From assembly GCF_932526225.1 (NCBI RefSeq), contig NC_064037.1, forward strand, positions 13,591,703 to 13,655,702: a DNA stretch of 64,000 nt, written 5' to 3'. This DNA comes from Nematostella vectensis. Taxonomy: Eukaryota; Cnidaria; Anthozoa; Actiniaria; Edwardsiidae. Below, one piece after another: positions 34,889-47,890 of this stretch. A program made the position numbers and the translations under genes. The notes under the pieces were generated by a model. It saw only the letters and a list, made by a program, of their open reading frames with translations. It was not told the origin of the DNA and made no database searches. Position 1 is the first letter of the stretch. Every line of letters begins with the position of its first letter.

Positions 34889-35222
34889 TACACCCTTTTT
34901 TTATAAGAACCTTTTTTTGTAAGAACGTCCAGTCTGAGAGTTCACAAAATTTTAAGGACATGCTAAGAACATCCCGTGGCTGAGATAGCAGAAAATTGCG
35001 TTCTAAAATGCAGAATCAAAACTGTGCTCATAGTAACAACCTTATTATTGCTATTGACCATTCGTGTAATTCTCTTCCTAATAATTCATTGAGTATTATA
35101 TTCTTATATACACTAAAATTTAAGAACATCGTTAAGAACATGTTCAGCCTTAAAATGTACAAAAAATAAGAACGGCCCAGCCTCAACTGAAAATTAACGT
35201 TCTTATAAAAAAAGAGAGTGTA
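34889..35222. mobile_element. MITE family 2, copy A
   Basis: Ends ACACCCTTTTTTTATAAGAAC and GTTCTTATAAAAAAAGAGAG are terminal inverted repeats. The interior contains ACAAAATTTTAAGGACATGC, TGAGATAGCAG and TTCTAAAATGCAGAATCAAA. The element at 55118-55451 is the same sequence in reverse orientation. ~330 bp, non-coding. Confidence 0.75.
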
Positions 35223-35941
35223 TTGCTTTCTTTGTTCAATATCTACCTCAGAATACCATATGCTCCTCACTTTTCACTAGCCTCATTTTGTTGTCCTGTG
35301 TCCATTCTACGCATGCGCGGTTCCCTCCCTTAGGCGCCCTTTATTTCTGAAGAAAGAGCAATCTTCAAAAAACACCTGCGGTTATATTGTTCTAACGCGA
35401 ATCAAATATTCTAATTAAAGAAACTTCGTGCTGCTGTTGCAAACTGAGAGAACCACCGCCGCATTCACAGATCCACGAAAATACAACGTTGAATACACAG
35501 AATAAAATTATTTGTGTATGTATTAAGAAGTAACCGGTAGAATTAAAATATTAGTGCTTCAATTTATGCGTACATCAAAAACCGGGTATTATATTCGTCC
35601 GAGTTATCCTCAAGATCACTCAAGTTTCCGATTGGATGATACAAGGCTCGTAAACACAGCGAGGGAGATATTCTACAGTTCTTGTATTGGGTATTAATTC
35701 ATCGTGCGCTGCAACCTGTTTAGCGGCGGCGACACTGTATTAGTTCGGTGGTGGCAACTTTGAAACTCCGAGCAAAGCCAGTAATGATTTGGCTGCGGCA
35801 AAACTTGGATAACCCCTCGGATACGCCACCCGCGTTGACTTAAACTCTCTTGGTCGAAGTCGAGCCGCGGTGTTGCGACTGTGGATTTGAGCATTTTGCG
35901 CGAGGTGAACGAGTATCTTTGTCTTGATTGTTGCGTGAACT

Positions 35942-36394
35942 ATGAATCCTATTACTTCTACCGTTGCGGCATCATGTTCAAGGCTTAGTCCCCGAGGTTC
36001 TCTCACTCCTTCCATGCCTGGTTCCAGCCCGTGGCAGTCTCCTCTCATGGCTTATAAGTTCGGGCAAAATTTGACCGTGACTGGGCAAGACAAGCGACGA
36101 GGGAGCCACGACAAGAGGGAGCTGTTCGCTTATAGCAATTCCAAGCCGGCTAAGAAACAGCTCAATACAAAAACAACCGCTCAAAAACGGGACGGAAAAC
36201 CTGCGACTGCTGGTGCTAAAAATAAGGATACGGGAAAACCTAAAAAACGGCTTAAAGACGTTGCAAAAGATGTCAAGAAAAAGGACGAAACTTGCAAAGT
36301 TATCAGCAAAACAACTGTTGCGAACTCAGCCGAAAAGAGAACTGGAAGGACGGAAAGTAAGAAATCGAAAAATAAGAAATGTAATTTAATGTAA
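35942..36394 (+). CDS. Unrecognised lysine-rich protein, single exon
   Basis: 150 codons from an ATG preceded by a CpG-rich stretch (35690-35940), as expected at a promoter. The N-terminal 40 residues are Ser/Pro-rich (SPRGSLTPSMPGSSPWQSP, with a YKFGQNL motif). From ~residue 48 onward it is very basic and Lys-rich, ending KKSKNKKCNLM. No domain recognised; a nucleic-acid-binding or nuclear role is only a guess from composition. No homologue or polyA site was identified by eye. Confidence 0.45.
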   Translation: MNPITSTVAASCSRLSPRGSLTPSMPGSSPWQSPLMAYKFGQNLTVTGQDKRRGSHDKRELFAYSNSKPAKKQLNTKTTAQKRDGKPATAGAKNKDTGKPKKRLKDVAKDVKKKDETCKVISKTTVANSAEKRTGRTESKKSKNKKCNLM

Positions 36395-38005
36395 TTTCTT
36401 GAAGATTAATTATTCTGTGTTGAAAATACGAGGACACAAGATATCCATTTGACAATTGGTTCCTAGCCGACATACAGAAAGTGCAGAAAATGTCCAATGA
36501 AGTGAATTATACCAATAACTATTTTTAACTCCAAAACTGCCTATTGAAATGAGAATATAAGAATCACAATCTCTTCAAAGTGGAACTTTAAAAGTTTCGC
36601 TAAACGGGCTTTTAATGTAGCTGTTATTATTTTTTTTTTTTCCTGGGCGCGATTTAGTCTAGAGATGTTTTCTAAGACCATCAAGACTTTTGAATGATAT
36701 GTGCGGGGACGCGACAAAAATAGCGCTATCAGAACATCATTTTGACATCCAAAAGTAATTCTCGTTAAAAAACCCGTGAACCACAAAATTTGATAGGATA
36801 AGCAGAAAAAAAAAACACTAATTTTAATTGAGCGATATGATATGAACATATCGCTTGAAATCCAACTATTGCGACCATAGCTAAAAGCGTGGTCTTCGAG
36901 ATAAGTAACTGCTATAAATTAGTCTGAGGCATTACGGCGGGCGACCAAAGCGAAGACCGACAACTTCTGAAGAACTATTGAATATTTGCTTTCGACGAAT
37001 TCATATGCAAATCCCCCTACGAGCATCTTTAACTAAAGTTGACTTTTGGAAGTCTGTGTGTGTAGGTTTGGCAGCTGGTTTGAGCAGACGTTCGTCGCGA
37101 ACACAGGTTCAGCAAAGGGTTTTGGGCACTTAAAAGAGACACAGTAATTTAGAAAATGGAAATATCTACCGGATACGTACAAGGAGAAGAAACGAGCGAT
37201 GTTACTCAGCATGTTATTATAGTGAGCGCGTTAAATTTGCCTGCAGTTGTCATGGAAACGTCTGCATTTAGTACTTTCGTATACTCTTCACTTTGTTCGT
37301 AGCCGCAAGTATTTTTCTTTCGTAAAACAACAATGGCACTCTGGTAGGCGTTTTAAACTGAGGCCATTGTAAACGAGCTTTTAAAAGTCCAATAACAGGG
37401 TTTTTAATATGACCAGAGCGTAAGATATATGCAAAATAAAAAAAGAAACAGAATTAATTTCCGATAAAAAAGACTTCTCGTCACGGGCCCTCAATTAACT
37501 ACTAGCAATTGTTTAAATATTTTTTTTTATTGTTTATTTTACTTTAACCCTTACATAACTCCCCTCCATTCACCACAAGCCATAAAAGATTAGGGACCAT
37601 GAGACCAAGCGTAGATATATTCAAGGCAGACAACAGATTAACAAACGACGTAATATATATTGGCAAAGTGTTTGCCTTGTCTTTTTCCACTGCGTTTATT
37701 AAGACAGTCCGCCTTAAAAACGATTTGTTCTATTGTGGGAAATTGTCAACAATAAACTGGAGGGCAAAACAACCACACGCGACGCGAGGGCTGGAAAAAA
37801 TAAATTTGCTGTTACTAAATGTAGAATATAGGATGGCAATTAATTTGCTCTCTCGCCAAGAGTGAAAGTATCATCTCTGAGTTTTGCTCGAGGAAAGAGT
37901 ATCAATGCCCCAAGGGATGCTTCACAGAGGCTCAAAAGAAATCTAAAACTACATACCTGCTATCCAGGCAATTAGGGAATTCAGCAAAATTTGCATGATG
38001 TAGAT
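36395..38005. other. Intergenic, one possible first exon
   Basis: An ATG at 37155 opens MEISTGYVQGEETSD and meets a GTGAGC donor ~54 bp later, so it could be a first exon, but no following exon was found. Otherwise AT-rich with no recognised gene. Confidence 0.35.
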
Positions 38006-38940
38006 ATTATGGTACAGTCCCCTGGGTAACAACTTGATATAGGCACCACGTCGAATACGTATAGTTTCCTGGGTGACCGCTTTATATAGGTACCACTTTA
38101 GGTGGTATGGCAAAGTCATCTGGGTGGCCACTTGATATAGGTACCACTGTAGGTGGTATGGCACGGTCTCCTGGGTGACCGCTATATATAGGTGCACTGT
38201 AGGTGGTATGGCGATCTTGCGAGTGACCGCTTTATATAGGAACAAGAGACCATGGTCTCTTGATAGGAACCAGTGTAGGTGGTATGGCAGTCTCCTGTTT
38301 GGGTTCCAATGTCGAACTGATAGGGATGCTCGTCGTATTTTTTAGGGGTCAAAATTGTGCCTCAGGTATTTTTTGGGAGGTATCCGAGAAAAAAATAGGC
38401 TGTTCTCTTAGAAATGGTGTTTTTTTTAATACTTCTGAGGTATATTTAGGGTATTTTTGGTGTGCAGGTGTTTTTAGGGGTATTTTTTCATCCCCATCAC
38501 TTTTACCCCTTAAGGTAGGTACCACTTTAGGTAGAATACGTACAGTCTCCTGGGTGACCGCTTGATATAGGTACCACTGTAAGTGGTATGGCAAAGTCAT
38601 CTGGGTGGCCACTTGATATAGGTACCACTTCAGGTGGTAAGGCAGTCTCCTGGGTGACCGCTTGATATAGGTACCACTGCAGATGTTATGGTACAGTCCC
38701 CTGGGTGACAACTTGATATAGGTACCGATGTAGGTGGTATGGAAGTCTCCTGGGTGACCGCTTGATGTAGGTACCAATTTAGGTGGTATGGCACAGTCTT
38801 GTGACCGACAGCTTGATATAGGTACCACTCTAGGCGGTATGTCAGTCTCGCGGGTGACCACTTGATATAGGTACCACTGTGGGCGGTATGGCAGTCTCCT
38901 GTGTGACCGCTTGATATAGGTACCACTGTAGGTGGTATGA
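38006..38940. repeat. ~51-55 bp satellite interrupted by a unique segment
   Basis: About seventeen copies of GGTGACCGCTTGATATAGGTACCACTGTAGGTGGTATGGCACAGTCTCCTG (split; ~51 bp) occupy 38006-38285 and 38515-38940. The break at ~38286-38514 holds unrelated sequence. KpnI sites (GGTACC) mark most units. No gene partner was identified, so I cannot tell whether it was seeded at an exon boundary. Confidence 0.85.
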
Positions 38941-39693
38941 CACAGTCTCGTTTATGACTGATCTGTTAATTTCTTTTTCATATTGAAACATCATGGTCCT
39001 AGAATTATACGCCAGGCCCTATTGAGAGAAGGCAACCCAGTTCTAGAAAACCGAGACCCCAACAACCTAGGCCAACATCTAGCAAACACTCAACATGACA
39101 CTCAGAGTCGTATAGGAAACATTGTCTTTTATTTTTTTTTTATACAAACTTTTGTAATCATAAAATGGAAAATAGTGTTTTTATCCAACCGTACACCAGT
39201 GAAAAACACAGGGTATTGTGTTATAGTTATTGGCAAGCGCTTCAGGGTACAGTAGTTGGGCCATGTGCACCCTTAACTCGTTTTTTTTTTACACACACAC
39301 CCCTCCCTTAAATGTTCGCCTGAAGGTCGCCTCTTGTTTATATATCAGTATATTTTGTGATACACCAAAACCCCTTTACACCTCTCCGTCCCCCCCTCCT
39401 CCACCCCTTCCCCGCCATCTTTTATTTCAGAAGCTTCTAAACTTTCTTGGTTGCCCAGAGATTAACATGATGACTACAAAGTCCAGCCAAGCTAGATAAG
39501 AGACCAACATGGACTTGGTCAGGCAGACCATCATGCTAAATACTTACTTAAACATAGATTAAACATAGACTCCACGGTTGGTTTACTGAGAAGTCCACTA
39601 AGTAACTTCACCAGGACCTATACAAAGAGACAGATTACATAGACTGGTTAGCATGCTACGAGTGTTGACTTGGCCACAGACCACCTGGCTAGT

Positions 39694-42600
39694 CTACTTT
39701 GTGGCCTTGCTACACAGGCGAGCCAGCAGCCCTGAGAGCTGGAGAAGTGAGTTGACACCTTCCACTATACGCATGTGGGTGTAACCAATTTCCTGGGAAT
39801 AATAAAGCAGAAGTATGGTCAGACTGGTCATGCCTCCATACAGTATACCGAAATGTGTAGTTCCAGATAATATCCATACCCCCCCCTCCCTTGAAGGGGG
39901 TCGGAGGTATGACCCCCCACACTTCTGGGATTTCCGACCACCTGGAAAAAAAAAATACAGTAACTGTTAAGAAAAAAGGGCATTTCACTCCCCTTTGGAA
40001 ATTCCTGCTTGTTTGAGCCCCCCACCCCCTGAATTTCCAATCCCCTCCATGGAGGGGGGGGAGATATGGATATATTCTGGAACTACACAATTGTAAACAA
40101 TCATAAATGAACTGGCATACATTGGAAGGCCTTCAGCAAATAAGAATGCTGCTAAACAAAACAAAAGGTAGCTTTAAATAGGCCAGTGCCCCTCCCGAAG
40201 ATTCATCAGTTTGGTAATCTGAGGCATTTTTTTGCAACCAAAACTTGTTTTGCACTAGACTATGCAGTACTGAGTTGTAAGAGAGCATAGGAGATGATAA
40301 CAGAGTCCTCCAAAGCAAGGCCATAACAGGCCTCTGAAGACTGGGGGGGGGGGGGGGAATATACAGAGGCACCCTTTACTGGTCATTTCATTATTATTTC
40401 AGAAAAAACTTTGGCGCATACCTCCTCCCCAATCCTCCCTGCTCCTAAAGCACGGCACTGCACAATAAAAGGTGAATTTATGCATACAAAATATATCTTT
40501 CATAAGGTGCTCATCTGTTTGTACCTTGATAAATTCGAGTTTTAAAAACTCTGCTATTGGTGCAGTTTTGCACACACGGAATATATTTGTGATTATGTCC
40601 TCTGGGGAGTATCCCATGTTCCATAGATGAGAAAGAACTTTGTATGCCTCATCTATATCCCCAACTGAGCAAGACTTAAGCATCTCCTTGATGAGTAGCG
40701 GGTGGGGCTCGTCGCACACCTATAAGCCCAAAATGTGAGAAACTGTTACAATCTTTGTTAAGTGTTATTCTAATCAGGGCTGTAGCCAGTATAAGTCAGA
40801 GCCTGTGATTTGAGCCTGTAAACTCTTTGAATTTCAGATTTTTTTATTTTTCTGATAACGATGGGTGAGTGTTTGAAGGGTGTCTATAAGGCAAGGGTTG
40901 GGTTTATTTTGGTCTAATTTGGGATTGCATTTCTGCCCATGATAACAAGCTGTCTGTGATAGAGCGGTGTCTGTAATGTGAAAGTTGACTGTATATTTTA
41001 GTATATTTTAGACAATACCTTAAAAACATTTTCACTGTTGACCATGCCAAATCCATAGTATGTTGATTGCAGGTTGTTTATAGCCTGTGAAAATAACAAA
41101 TAAATGGTATCACTTACTATAAGTAATATCCGTTTTAGCATCATAGGCCCTTATTTTTTTTTAACTTTTTAACCATTGGAGCTATTATGTCCAAATTTTC
41201 AAAGAATCATTATCTGATAATGAGGAACAAAGTGGTGTATCGTGTTGCCATAACAACACAATACAACGTCATCATGACATCATTTAAGAACATATGGTTA
41301 TAAATAGCCATTCGTTTGAAACCTTTGCAAAGAACATCCAAAATCCAAATAAGTTATCATAATCAGTTCCTATTCAATAAGCGACAGATATTCTTAAAAA
41401 AAATTGTCTTTGTGACGTCACTTAAGTGAGCAGAAATGGGCAATATTTCTGTTTTTTTAGATGTGTATTTCTGTATGTCTTTTTTGGATAATCTTATTAT
41501 CTTGCAGTTGACATATTATTAGTGACACTGTTTCTATAACAACAATATCTGACATCTGTGACATCATTGATTGGCATGGTACCTTTAATATAGCATAAGT
41601 TTGCAAATAGACTCTAAATTAAAGTAATAATTCAAATATCTTTTCCAAGATTTTTTTTCTACTTTCTTTTACAATAGAGGAATATAAAAAGGATTTTTAT
41701 ATTGCTAATTGTGTGCAACCTCGTCCCCAGGGTCTTCTGGGTAATTTTCAATATGGCGTCTATGGTGTTTTGCCTAATTTTCATTTAACCTTTGTCTCAA
41801 AACTTGGTTGCTATGGTTACCAGGGTAAACATATCGAAATTTTGTTCACACCAAACTGATCCCAGATAAATCAAGACCTGATGCATGGTTTGAGTGCCTT
41901 AAAATTATTATTAAATAACTCATTATTAAACATAACTATTATTAAAAATCAATACATCAATAAAAATCATAACTATTATTAAAAATCAATACGTCAATGA
42001 ATCAGAACATCAATGAAGGACTAATTTAAAAGTGCTTCGATCTAAGTAAAGAACTTGTTCTTGCTATGTACACTTTTTTATAATTTCTATTTACTTTTGG
42101 ACTCCAACAAGCTTTGTTTGCTATCTTAGAAAAATCATTAAAATTGGACTTTGAATCTTTATTGATTAGAATATTGTAGTCACTTATCTAGGTCACTTAG
42201 CAATTTGATCACGACAAGAGTAAAAAAAGCATGAAATCTGGCACAAAAATTCCAAATTTCATAAAAATAAAATGAAATGCTAAATACCTGCCGCATATCT
42301 CCCTCTGCTGTAAATATTATAGCTTCCAGTCCATCATCTACTTTCGGCACCTGTCGAGAATTATCATAAGTAAAGGGGGATAAAGGGATAAACTTGATGC
42401 ATGGAAAGTTACGGAAAAAGTATTATCTAATTGAAAGGTTCTAGATAAAATAAAAATAGCTTGTTGCAAAGCAAGTGAGGGGCTGGGTTGGCCATAACAA
42501 TGCTAACCTGCTCCTTATCACATATTTCCAGTAGTCTTGTCAACACCTGGGCATCTGTTAGCCGTGTGTAACGTAGTATTGCACATCTTGACTGAATAGC

Positions 42601-45600
42601 CTCTGAGACAAAAATACAAGAACATCCATCAGCATTAGAATAATGCTGCTGGATCAGAAGTGTTAATTGCAGCATTCCACTTAGAAGGAGATTATAATGG
42701 GCCATGGTTCTGCCTTGACATGCTTGAAGACAAGGTTCCACTATAAAAAGGAAAGCTCTTCACACCTCGGGCTTGAATTTGCAATTATTATCAGAACACC
42801 ATGACCCTAGCAGTCATAAATGATATGTTTCCTGTAAAAATGCTCATTTCTGAGCAACAGTTTGTTGGAATAATACCATTTTTGCACAAGTAACAAGACA
42901 TTTGTGCTAATGGATTGATAAATTAGTTGTTTGCTTCCCACTCCATTTTTGGAGCAAAATTTCAAATTTTGTGCTATCCATAGTCTAGTGAATCTGCACA
43001 AATTTTTATCACTGTGATGAAGAAGCTTAGTTTGGTATCAGATTATTTTATGATAAATAGACATTTTTTTGGTCGACAAGTCTACTGTAGGAATGAAATT
43101 TAATTTGGTTCAGAATATATTTTAATTTTGTACTCAGAGCAATTGTTCTTGCATTCTGACTCATTGATGACTGCTTAATAACTGATTGTTCTTGAGCCAG
43201 TGGGTAGGAGGAATTTTTCTCTATTAAAGTGGAACCTGGTTTTAAAACAAAATTCAGATGAAATTTTGGAACTGAAGATCATTTGTTAACTGGAAGCCTA
43301 GGGGCATACTCTTCCAGTACCCAATCTTTTTAACTAGTAATATTTTCCATATTGCATTATATAAGTATTTTATACAAAAAAGGTGTAAATGGATAAATGT
43401 ATAAGTTATAGCATTACCAATTATCTTGTCAGATGTGTTACAAGCTAAGGCAAATCTTGTGGTCTTGGAGTAGATTTCCATCGTTCTTCTCAAAGCTTGC
43501 TGAGCACCATCAGTCATACTACATATGGATAAAAAAAAATGTTTAATATTTTTCAGGCTCTTAACCTACAGGGGCTTGCAATAATGCACAAGCATCATTA
43601 GGTACCTGTCTGCTTCATCAAGAATAATAATTTTGTGCCGCCCCTTGGGAAGAGTTACTTTTTGCTGGGCAAACATCTTGATTTTGTTGCGGACAACATC
43701 TATACCCCTGAGGAAAAGAGAATGCTTTTTATTATAGTTTTTGTTTATTGAGTGGACTCTCATCATACAGACACCCTAGTATGATAAAAGCTAAATACAA
43801 TGGACAGAAATACAATCCGAACAAGCCATAAATAAAAAGTAAAGACTAAAGAATATATCCTTTCATTATGGACTCTCTGCATCACAATAGTTAATTGTGA
43901 TCCTATTGGGATTTGTTATACCAATAGTTGACCAGTAATTTGTATACAATAGGTGTTATTCGGTCTTCCACTGTGTAATCACTTGGTTTTATATGTTACA
44001 CTACTACTATACCTGTCATTAGATGCATTAAGCTCAAGTACGGCATCTTTAAGGGAGACGCCTAGCAGAGCGCGTGCCAAGCACAGGATACTGGTGGTTT
44101 TGCCAGTGCCAGGGGGACCCTGGACACAAGGACAATTTGTATTTAGTGAGTAAATTGGTATTTCATCCTGATCTGCCTAAGACATACTGTATTATTATTA
44201 TACAGGGGAGTTAGGTAAAAAGAGCATATTAACTGCTTTTTTTAATATTCTGTGAGCTTTTGCCAACAGTTTATAACTGCCTTCCTGCTTCAGTCATATA
44301 AACAAACACAATAACATTTGATTGGTCAGGGCCTAACGGAAAGGTGGCATTGGTAAACTTCAGAATGCCTATCCACTTATTTGCATTTTCTTTGTATTTA
44401 CTGGTTGGTTCTATAAAACTCAAGGTGCGAAACACATTCAGAACTCTTTGTGTACGGGTAGTCTGAAGTTGCTCTGGTAGCGTGATTAGAAACCACTTCA
44501 GTGATTGCGAAAGAAAATGCTTTTGAATGACGGAAGCCAGATGGTGATTGAGTAGTTCAGAGAATATTGGCAACTGCAGTTAACACATTACTTACAGCAA
44601 TAATAATATTTGGTACATTTCCTTGCTGGGCGAATACCTGATGAAAAAACATACACAACTTAGTTGCTATAAAGTTAACATTTCCTTATTTGTTCAATTA
44701 ATATCAATCGATAAAAAAAAGACAATCAAGCTATCAAGCTTAGTGTTGTAATTTGACAAAAAGGCGGCTGGATTTATGTAATTAAGGAGGCTCGTAAGTG
44801 ATTCTTTATAGCATTTTTTTTTTAAAATTGGGAGACATTTGCATGTGCAGAGTGCTAATGTTGATTGTGTTACCAGTTTGCTACATAACAATAGAGAAAT
44901 GTCTCTATGCAGGTGCAAATGTCTCCCAGGTCCACAACATGAATAATTAGAGGGTCCATGGAGCATGCAAGTTTTTTTGGCTCTCTATATTGTATTTCGG
45001 GATAGGGACAGAACTTGGAGAGTGACTGTATTGTAGGGTCCCCTAAGCTCCACTAAAACAAGGAAGCACGGAATTGCTTATTTGTCAATTTGTCTTTAAG
45101 TGAAGACATTGAATTTTCAAGAGGATTCGAAATCTAAATAATAATTGTATGAATTCGCTCTTTGGTCATGTCTAATAGAAATAATCTATACCCATGTCCC
45201 TTACGTACATATGAAGACAACTACTAAGCTTTAATTTGCTGAAAACAACAAAGGTGTATCTGCTTTCTCTAAAACAAATTGAAAAATAACGCAATGTTGC
45301 CATTTACGCCTAAGTAGAAGTTGTGTCTCTCCGCAAATTTAAAGAAAAATCATCTGTTATTTTTGGTAATACATTGGAAAGTTCATAAAATACTGGTCTG
45401 TTCATATGTTAAAAACTCGGTTAAATCGGTTACCGATAAATAAAATAAAACAGCAGCCCATCAAATACGGATGTATAATCATCCTCCGAAAACATGAATG
45501 AAATTGGACGAGATTTGAGACTACTAGACGTCAATTTTATAACGAGTAAATTGAAAAAAAATGCTTTAAAGAATTACTGACGAGCCTCCTTAAAATTTCA

Positions 45601-45924
45601 CCTCCAATCGACTGACAGTCTCTTCATTGCCTACAATTTCATGTAGTTTGGTCGGTCGGTATTTCTCTACCCTAGAAGATACAAACAAATCTAGCTAAAC
45701 CACAAAAAGAGGAAACATTTCCATGACTGTGAAAATTTCTAAATATAAAACAATATTTACCATGGAAGTTCGAATCCTTTTTTGGTTTTCTTTTCACTCA
45801 CTGTCTTGTTATCCTTTCCTTTAGAATGCCGTTCAGTGTCGGTTTGCATTTCACTTTCATTCGCGGACATCTTACACTTTTTCTCGGGCACGCTATCCGT
45901 CTCCATTGCTTCTACGTCCGCCAT
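39694..45924 (-). CDS. RFC2: Replication factor C subunit 2, complete
   Basis: Eleven minus-strand exons, phases consistent: 45924-45761, 45671-45602, 44637-44596, 44119-44013, 43707-43606, 43518-43418, 42602-42508, 42350-42288, 41084-41019, 40719-40525, 39792-39694 (stop TAG); predicted 367 aa versus ~354 in human. Start at [10 protein letters not shown]. Signatures: ELPWVEKYRP (RFC box), Walker A GPPGTGKT at ~93-100, Walker B IIILDEAD at ~154-161, SRC motif at ~200-202, [14 protein letters not shown], and the C-terminal [18 protein letters not shown]2 is a small AAA+ subunit of the clamp loader that opens PCNA at primer ends (also in the Rad17, Ctf18 and Elg1 complexes), in the nucleus. All catalytic motifs are intact. 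A minus-strand polyA signal may be the TTTATT at 39421-39426. Confidence 0.97.
39854..40089. mobile_element. MITE family 1, copy B (in last RFC2 intron)
   Basis: Termini TGTGTAGTTCCAGATAATAT and GGATATATTCTGGAACTACACA (split) match those of 9102-9272. The core again contains GGAAATTCC-like and C/G-rich strings. 236 bp. Confidence 0.75.
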
Positions 45925-46052
45925 TTTGAAAACTTGGTCACGTGGAAGATTTCCCGCCAAAACTTTGTTCAGTAATACGCTACACAGGGTGACCACTATC
46001 GCCATCATAGTATTTATTTGCCTTTGCTCTTCACAAAAATATAACAATATAG

Positions 46053-46138
46053 TTGATGTTCGCGGGCGTAAATATGTTTTGGGTCCGACTCGAGCGCTGA
46101 GAAGGGCCCAAAATATATTTACGCCCAAGAACATCAAC
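46053..46138. mobile_element. 86-bp hairpin element upstream of RFC2
   Basis: AGTTGATGTTC..GGGCGTAAATAT.TTTTGGG at the left is mirrored at the right with two or three mismatches. It lies ~130 bp upstream of the RFC2 start codon and directly abuts the inverted-repeat element at 46145. Confidence 0.65.
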
Positions 46139-46144
46139 TACATT

Positions 46145-46986
46145 ACTATTATTACAACTTTGGCGAGCATTAAGCGCAAAAACAAAAACAAGACCGGAAA
46201 ACGCGGATGACTCGCGTGATATTTATTCATTAAAAGTTGTTATAACATAATAAATGCAGCTTCAATTCACTTTACAAACGTTGCTAAATATACACGTGTT
46301 TAAGGTTCTTTTTGTAAACGAAACAACTGTTTCAAAATATAGAAAGTTTAATGGGATGTCACTTGTAGGAATTAAAATTTATTGTGCAATTGGAAAAGTG
46401 ACAATTTGGTATGACAGCCTGTGCAGAAGTATTTGTTTCGGTCGATGATGAAAAACTTACATTCACTTCCCCGCCTGCCCTAGATAAACTGCCTTGTTTG
46501 CAATCATTAATGTTTTCCATCTCAATGGTTTCACTAGAAGCAAAAGGAAGGCATAGAAACGGCGTAAAATGCCTCCAAGATCCGAGGAGCTGATACTGTG
46601 AAAATCACATTCAACACTTCGTTTCGTGCACCACTCGGTGAACTTTTTCATCGCCCAGGATGTTTGTTTTTTAGTATTTTTGAGGACAGAATCTTCTTCC
46701 ATTTTTTTAAGCTCCTCTTCATCGAGCTGAGAAAATTGTGAGTCGTGTTCAGCCATGTTTTCCTGTTTGTTTTTTGGTAGTTGTCAAAACACAACCAAAC
46801 ACGGCAAGCGATGTGACGAGCGGTTTGAACTGCGGGAATCCCTGCTTCCTTCTGATTGGCTCGCTGCAATTTCCCCGCCCTCTCATTGGATTAGAGCAGC
46901 GGGCTTTAATATATTAGAGCCCGCCAAAACTTTCATTAGATCCCGTATAATACGCCACAATGCTCGCCAAAGTTATAATAATATGA
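46145..46986. mobile_element. Inverted-repeat-bounded segment containing an ORF
   Basis: Left end 46145-46171 and right end 46960-46986 share AACTTTGGCGAGCATT and TATTATTA in inverted orientation. Between them lies the ORF at 46463-46756 with its likely promoter (CATTGG box near 46887). An inverted-repeat DNA element that carries or captured this ORF is the simplest reading; target duplications were not found. Confidence 0.5.
46463..46756 (-). CDS. DUF3504 / Crypton-derived-protein-like N-terminal ORF
   Basis: 97 codons from the ATG at 46756. After an acidic N-terminus (SQLDEEELKKMEED) the segment KKQTSWAMKKFTEWCTKRSV followed by SDLGGILRRFYA resembles the N-terminal helices of Crypton-derived tyrosine-recombinase-like proteins (ZMYM/DUF3504 group), common in cnidarians. 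The expected continuation is absent. After RRFYA the minus strand reads as a pyrimidine-rich stretch ending CTTCTAG, as if an acceptor had been brought next to the exon. It is probably a truncated copy. Family assignment is by pattern only. Confidence 0.4.
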   Translation of the reverse strand: MAEHDSQFSQLDEEELKKMEEDSVLKNTKKQTSWAMKKFTEWCTKRSVECDFHSISSSDLGGILRRFYAFLLLLVKPLRWKTLMIANKAVYLGQAGK

Positions 46987-46989
46987 AAT

Positions 46990-47890
46990 AGAGTATTCAG
47001 CACTCGGAATTTAAAATTGCTAATATCATAAAACGTTACGGTGAATAAACTCCGCAACAAAGGTCCTTGACAGAACGCCTTTCATAGGTAAAAAGAAAAG
47101 TCAATCATTTCATTTTCGACGTCATCTAGTTGTAAAGACGACACAAAAGGGAGTTCAATTGTTTTGGCCATTAGTGTAAGGAGTCACTTGAGAATTGCAA
47201 CAAAACAAGTAAGAAAAAGACGATAATTCTTCGCTAGAGCAAAAACAAAAAAGGGTATATCTTAGCAAGAAATAAAGGTTATAAATTTCGGGCAATTAAA
47301 GAAAGGATATTATGTAGCCTTGTGTGCACAATTCATCTCAAGCAAAGCAAACATAGCGGTGTCCTTACAACACTCATTTTCTAAGGTTAATGAGTATTCT
47401 GTTCTCGGAGACTGGACGGAAAGAAAACAAAGGCGTTTCAAATTAGACAAATGTAAATGATGGTTTCTCATACAAATGTCAGGTTATGTGACCAAGGGAC
47501 ATATCGTTTAGCATTCAAAACAAGCTGGTCTCGAGATGAATGGACACCTTAAAATGCTTCTAAGCTTCAGCGCCGTGAAAAACATGAACAAGTTGTGCGC
47601 ACTGTGTAAGAAAAACCTTCAAACAACCTGATGTTACCAAGGACTGGCTTTTCCATTGAAATATATTGTCCATATGAAGATTTGATAAAGTACAGTATTT
47701 TAAGGCCATAAACTTAACACAGTTTTGAGTTAACAGTTGGCAGTAGCTTCACGCCGTGCGAGAAAAAAAATCCAAGGAATGCATTTAGAAGATTTCGCGA
47801 ATTTGCGAACACAGCAAAAAGGCTCAACAACTATTCGCTAAGAATAGCCACCAGGATTAGTAAAACAACGCAAGGGTGAAAATAACAATA
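46990..47890. other. Intergenic, 5' flank of the orphan gene
   Basis: AT-rich, no recognised feature beyond the probable 5' leader just before 47891. Confidence 0.5.

Noticed and set aside
38006-38940. CRISPR-like array
   Set aside because: The repeats are contiguous with no unique spacers; it is a satellite in an animal genome.
42427-42741. Separate 104-aa minus-strand gene
   Set aside because: It is RFC2 exon 7 (42508-42602) with flanking intron read through.
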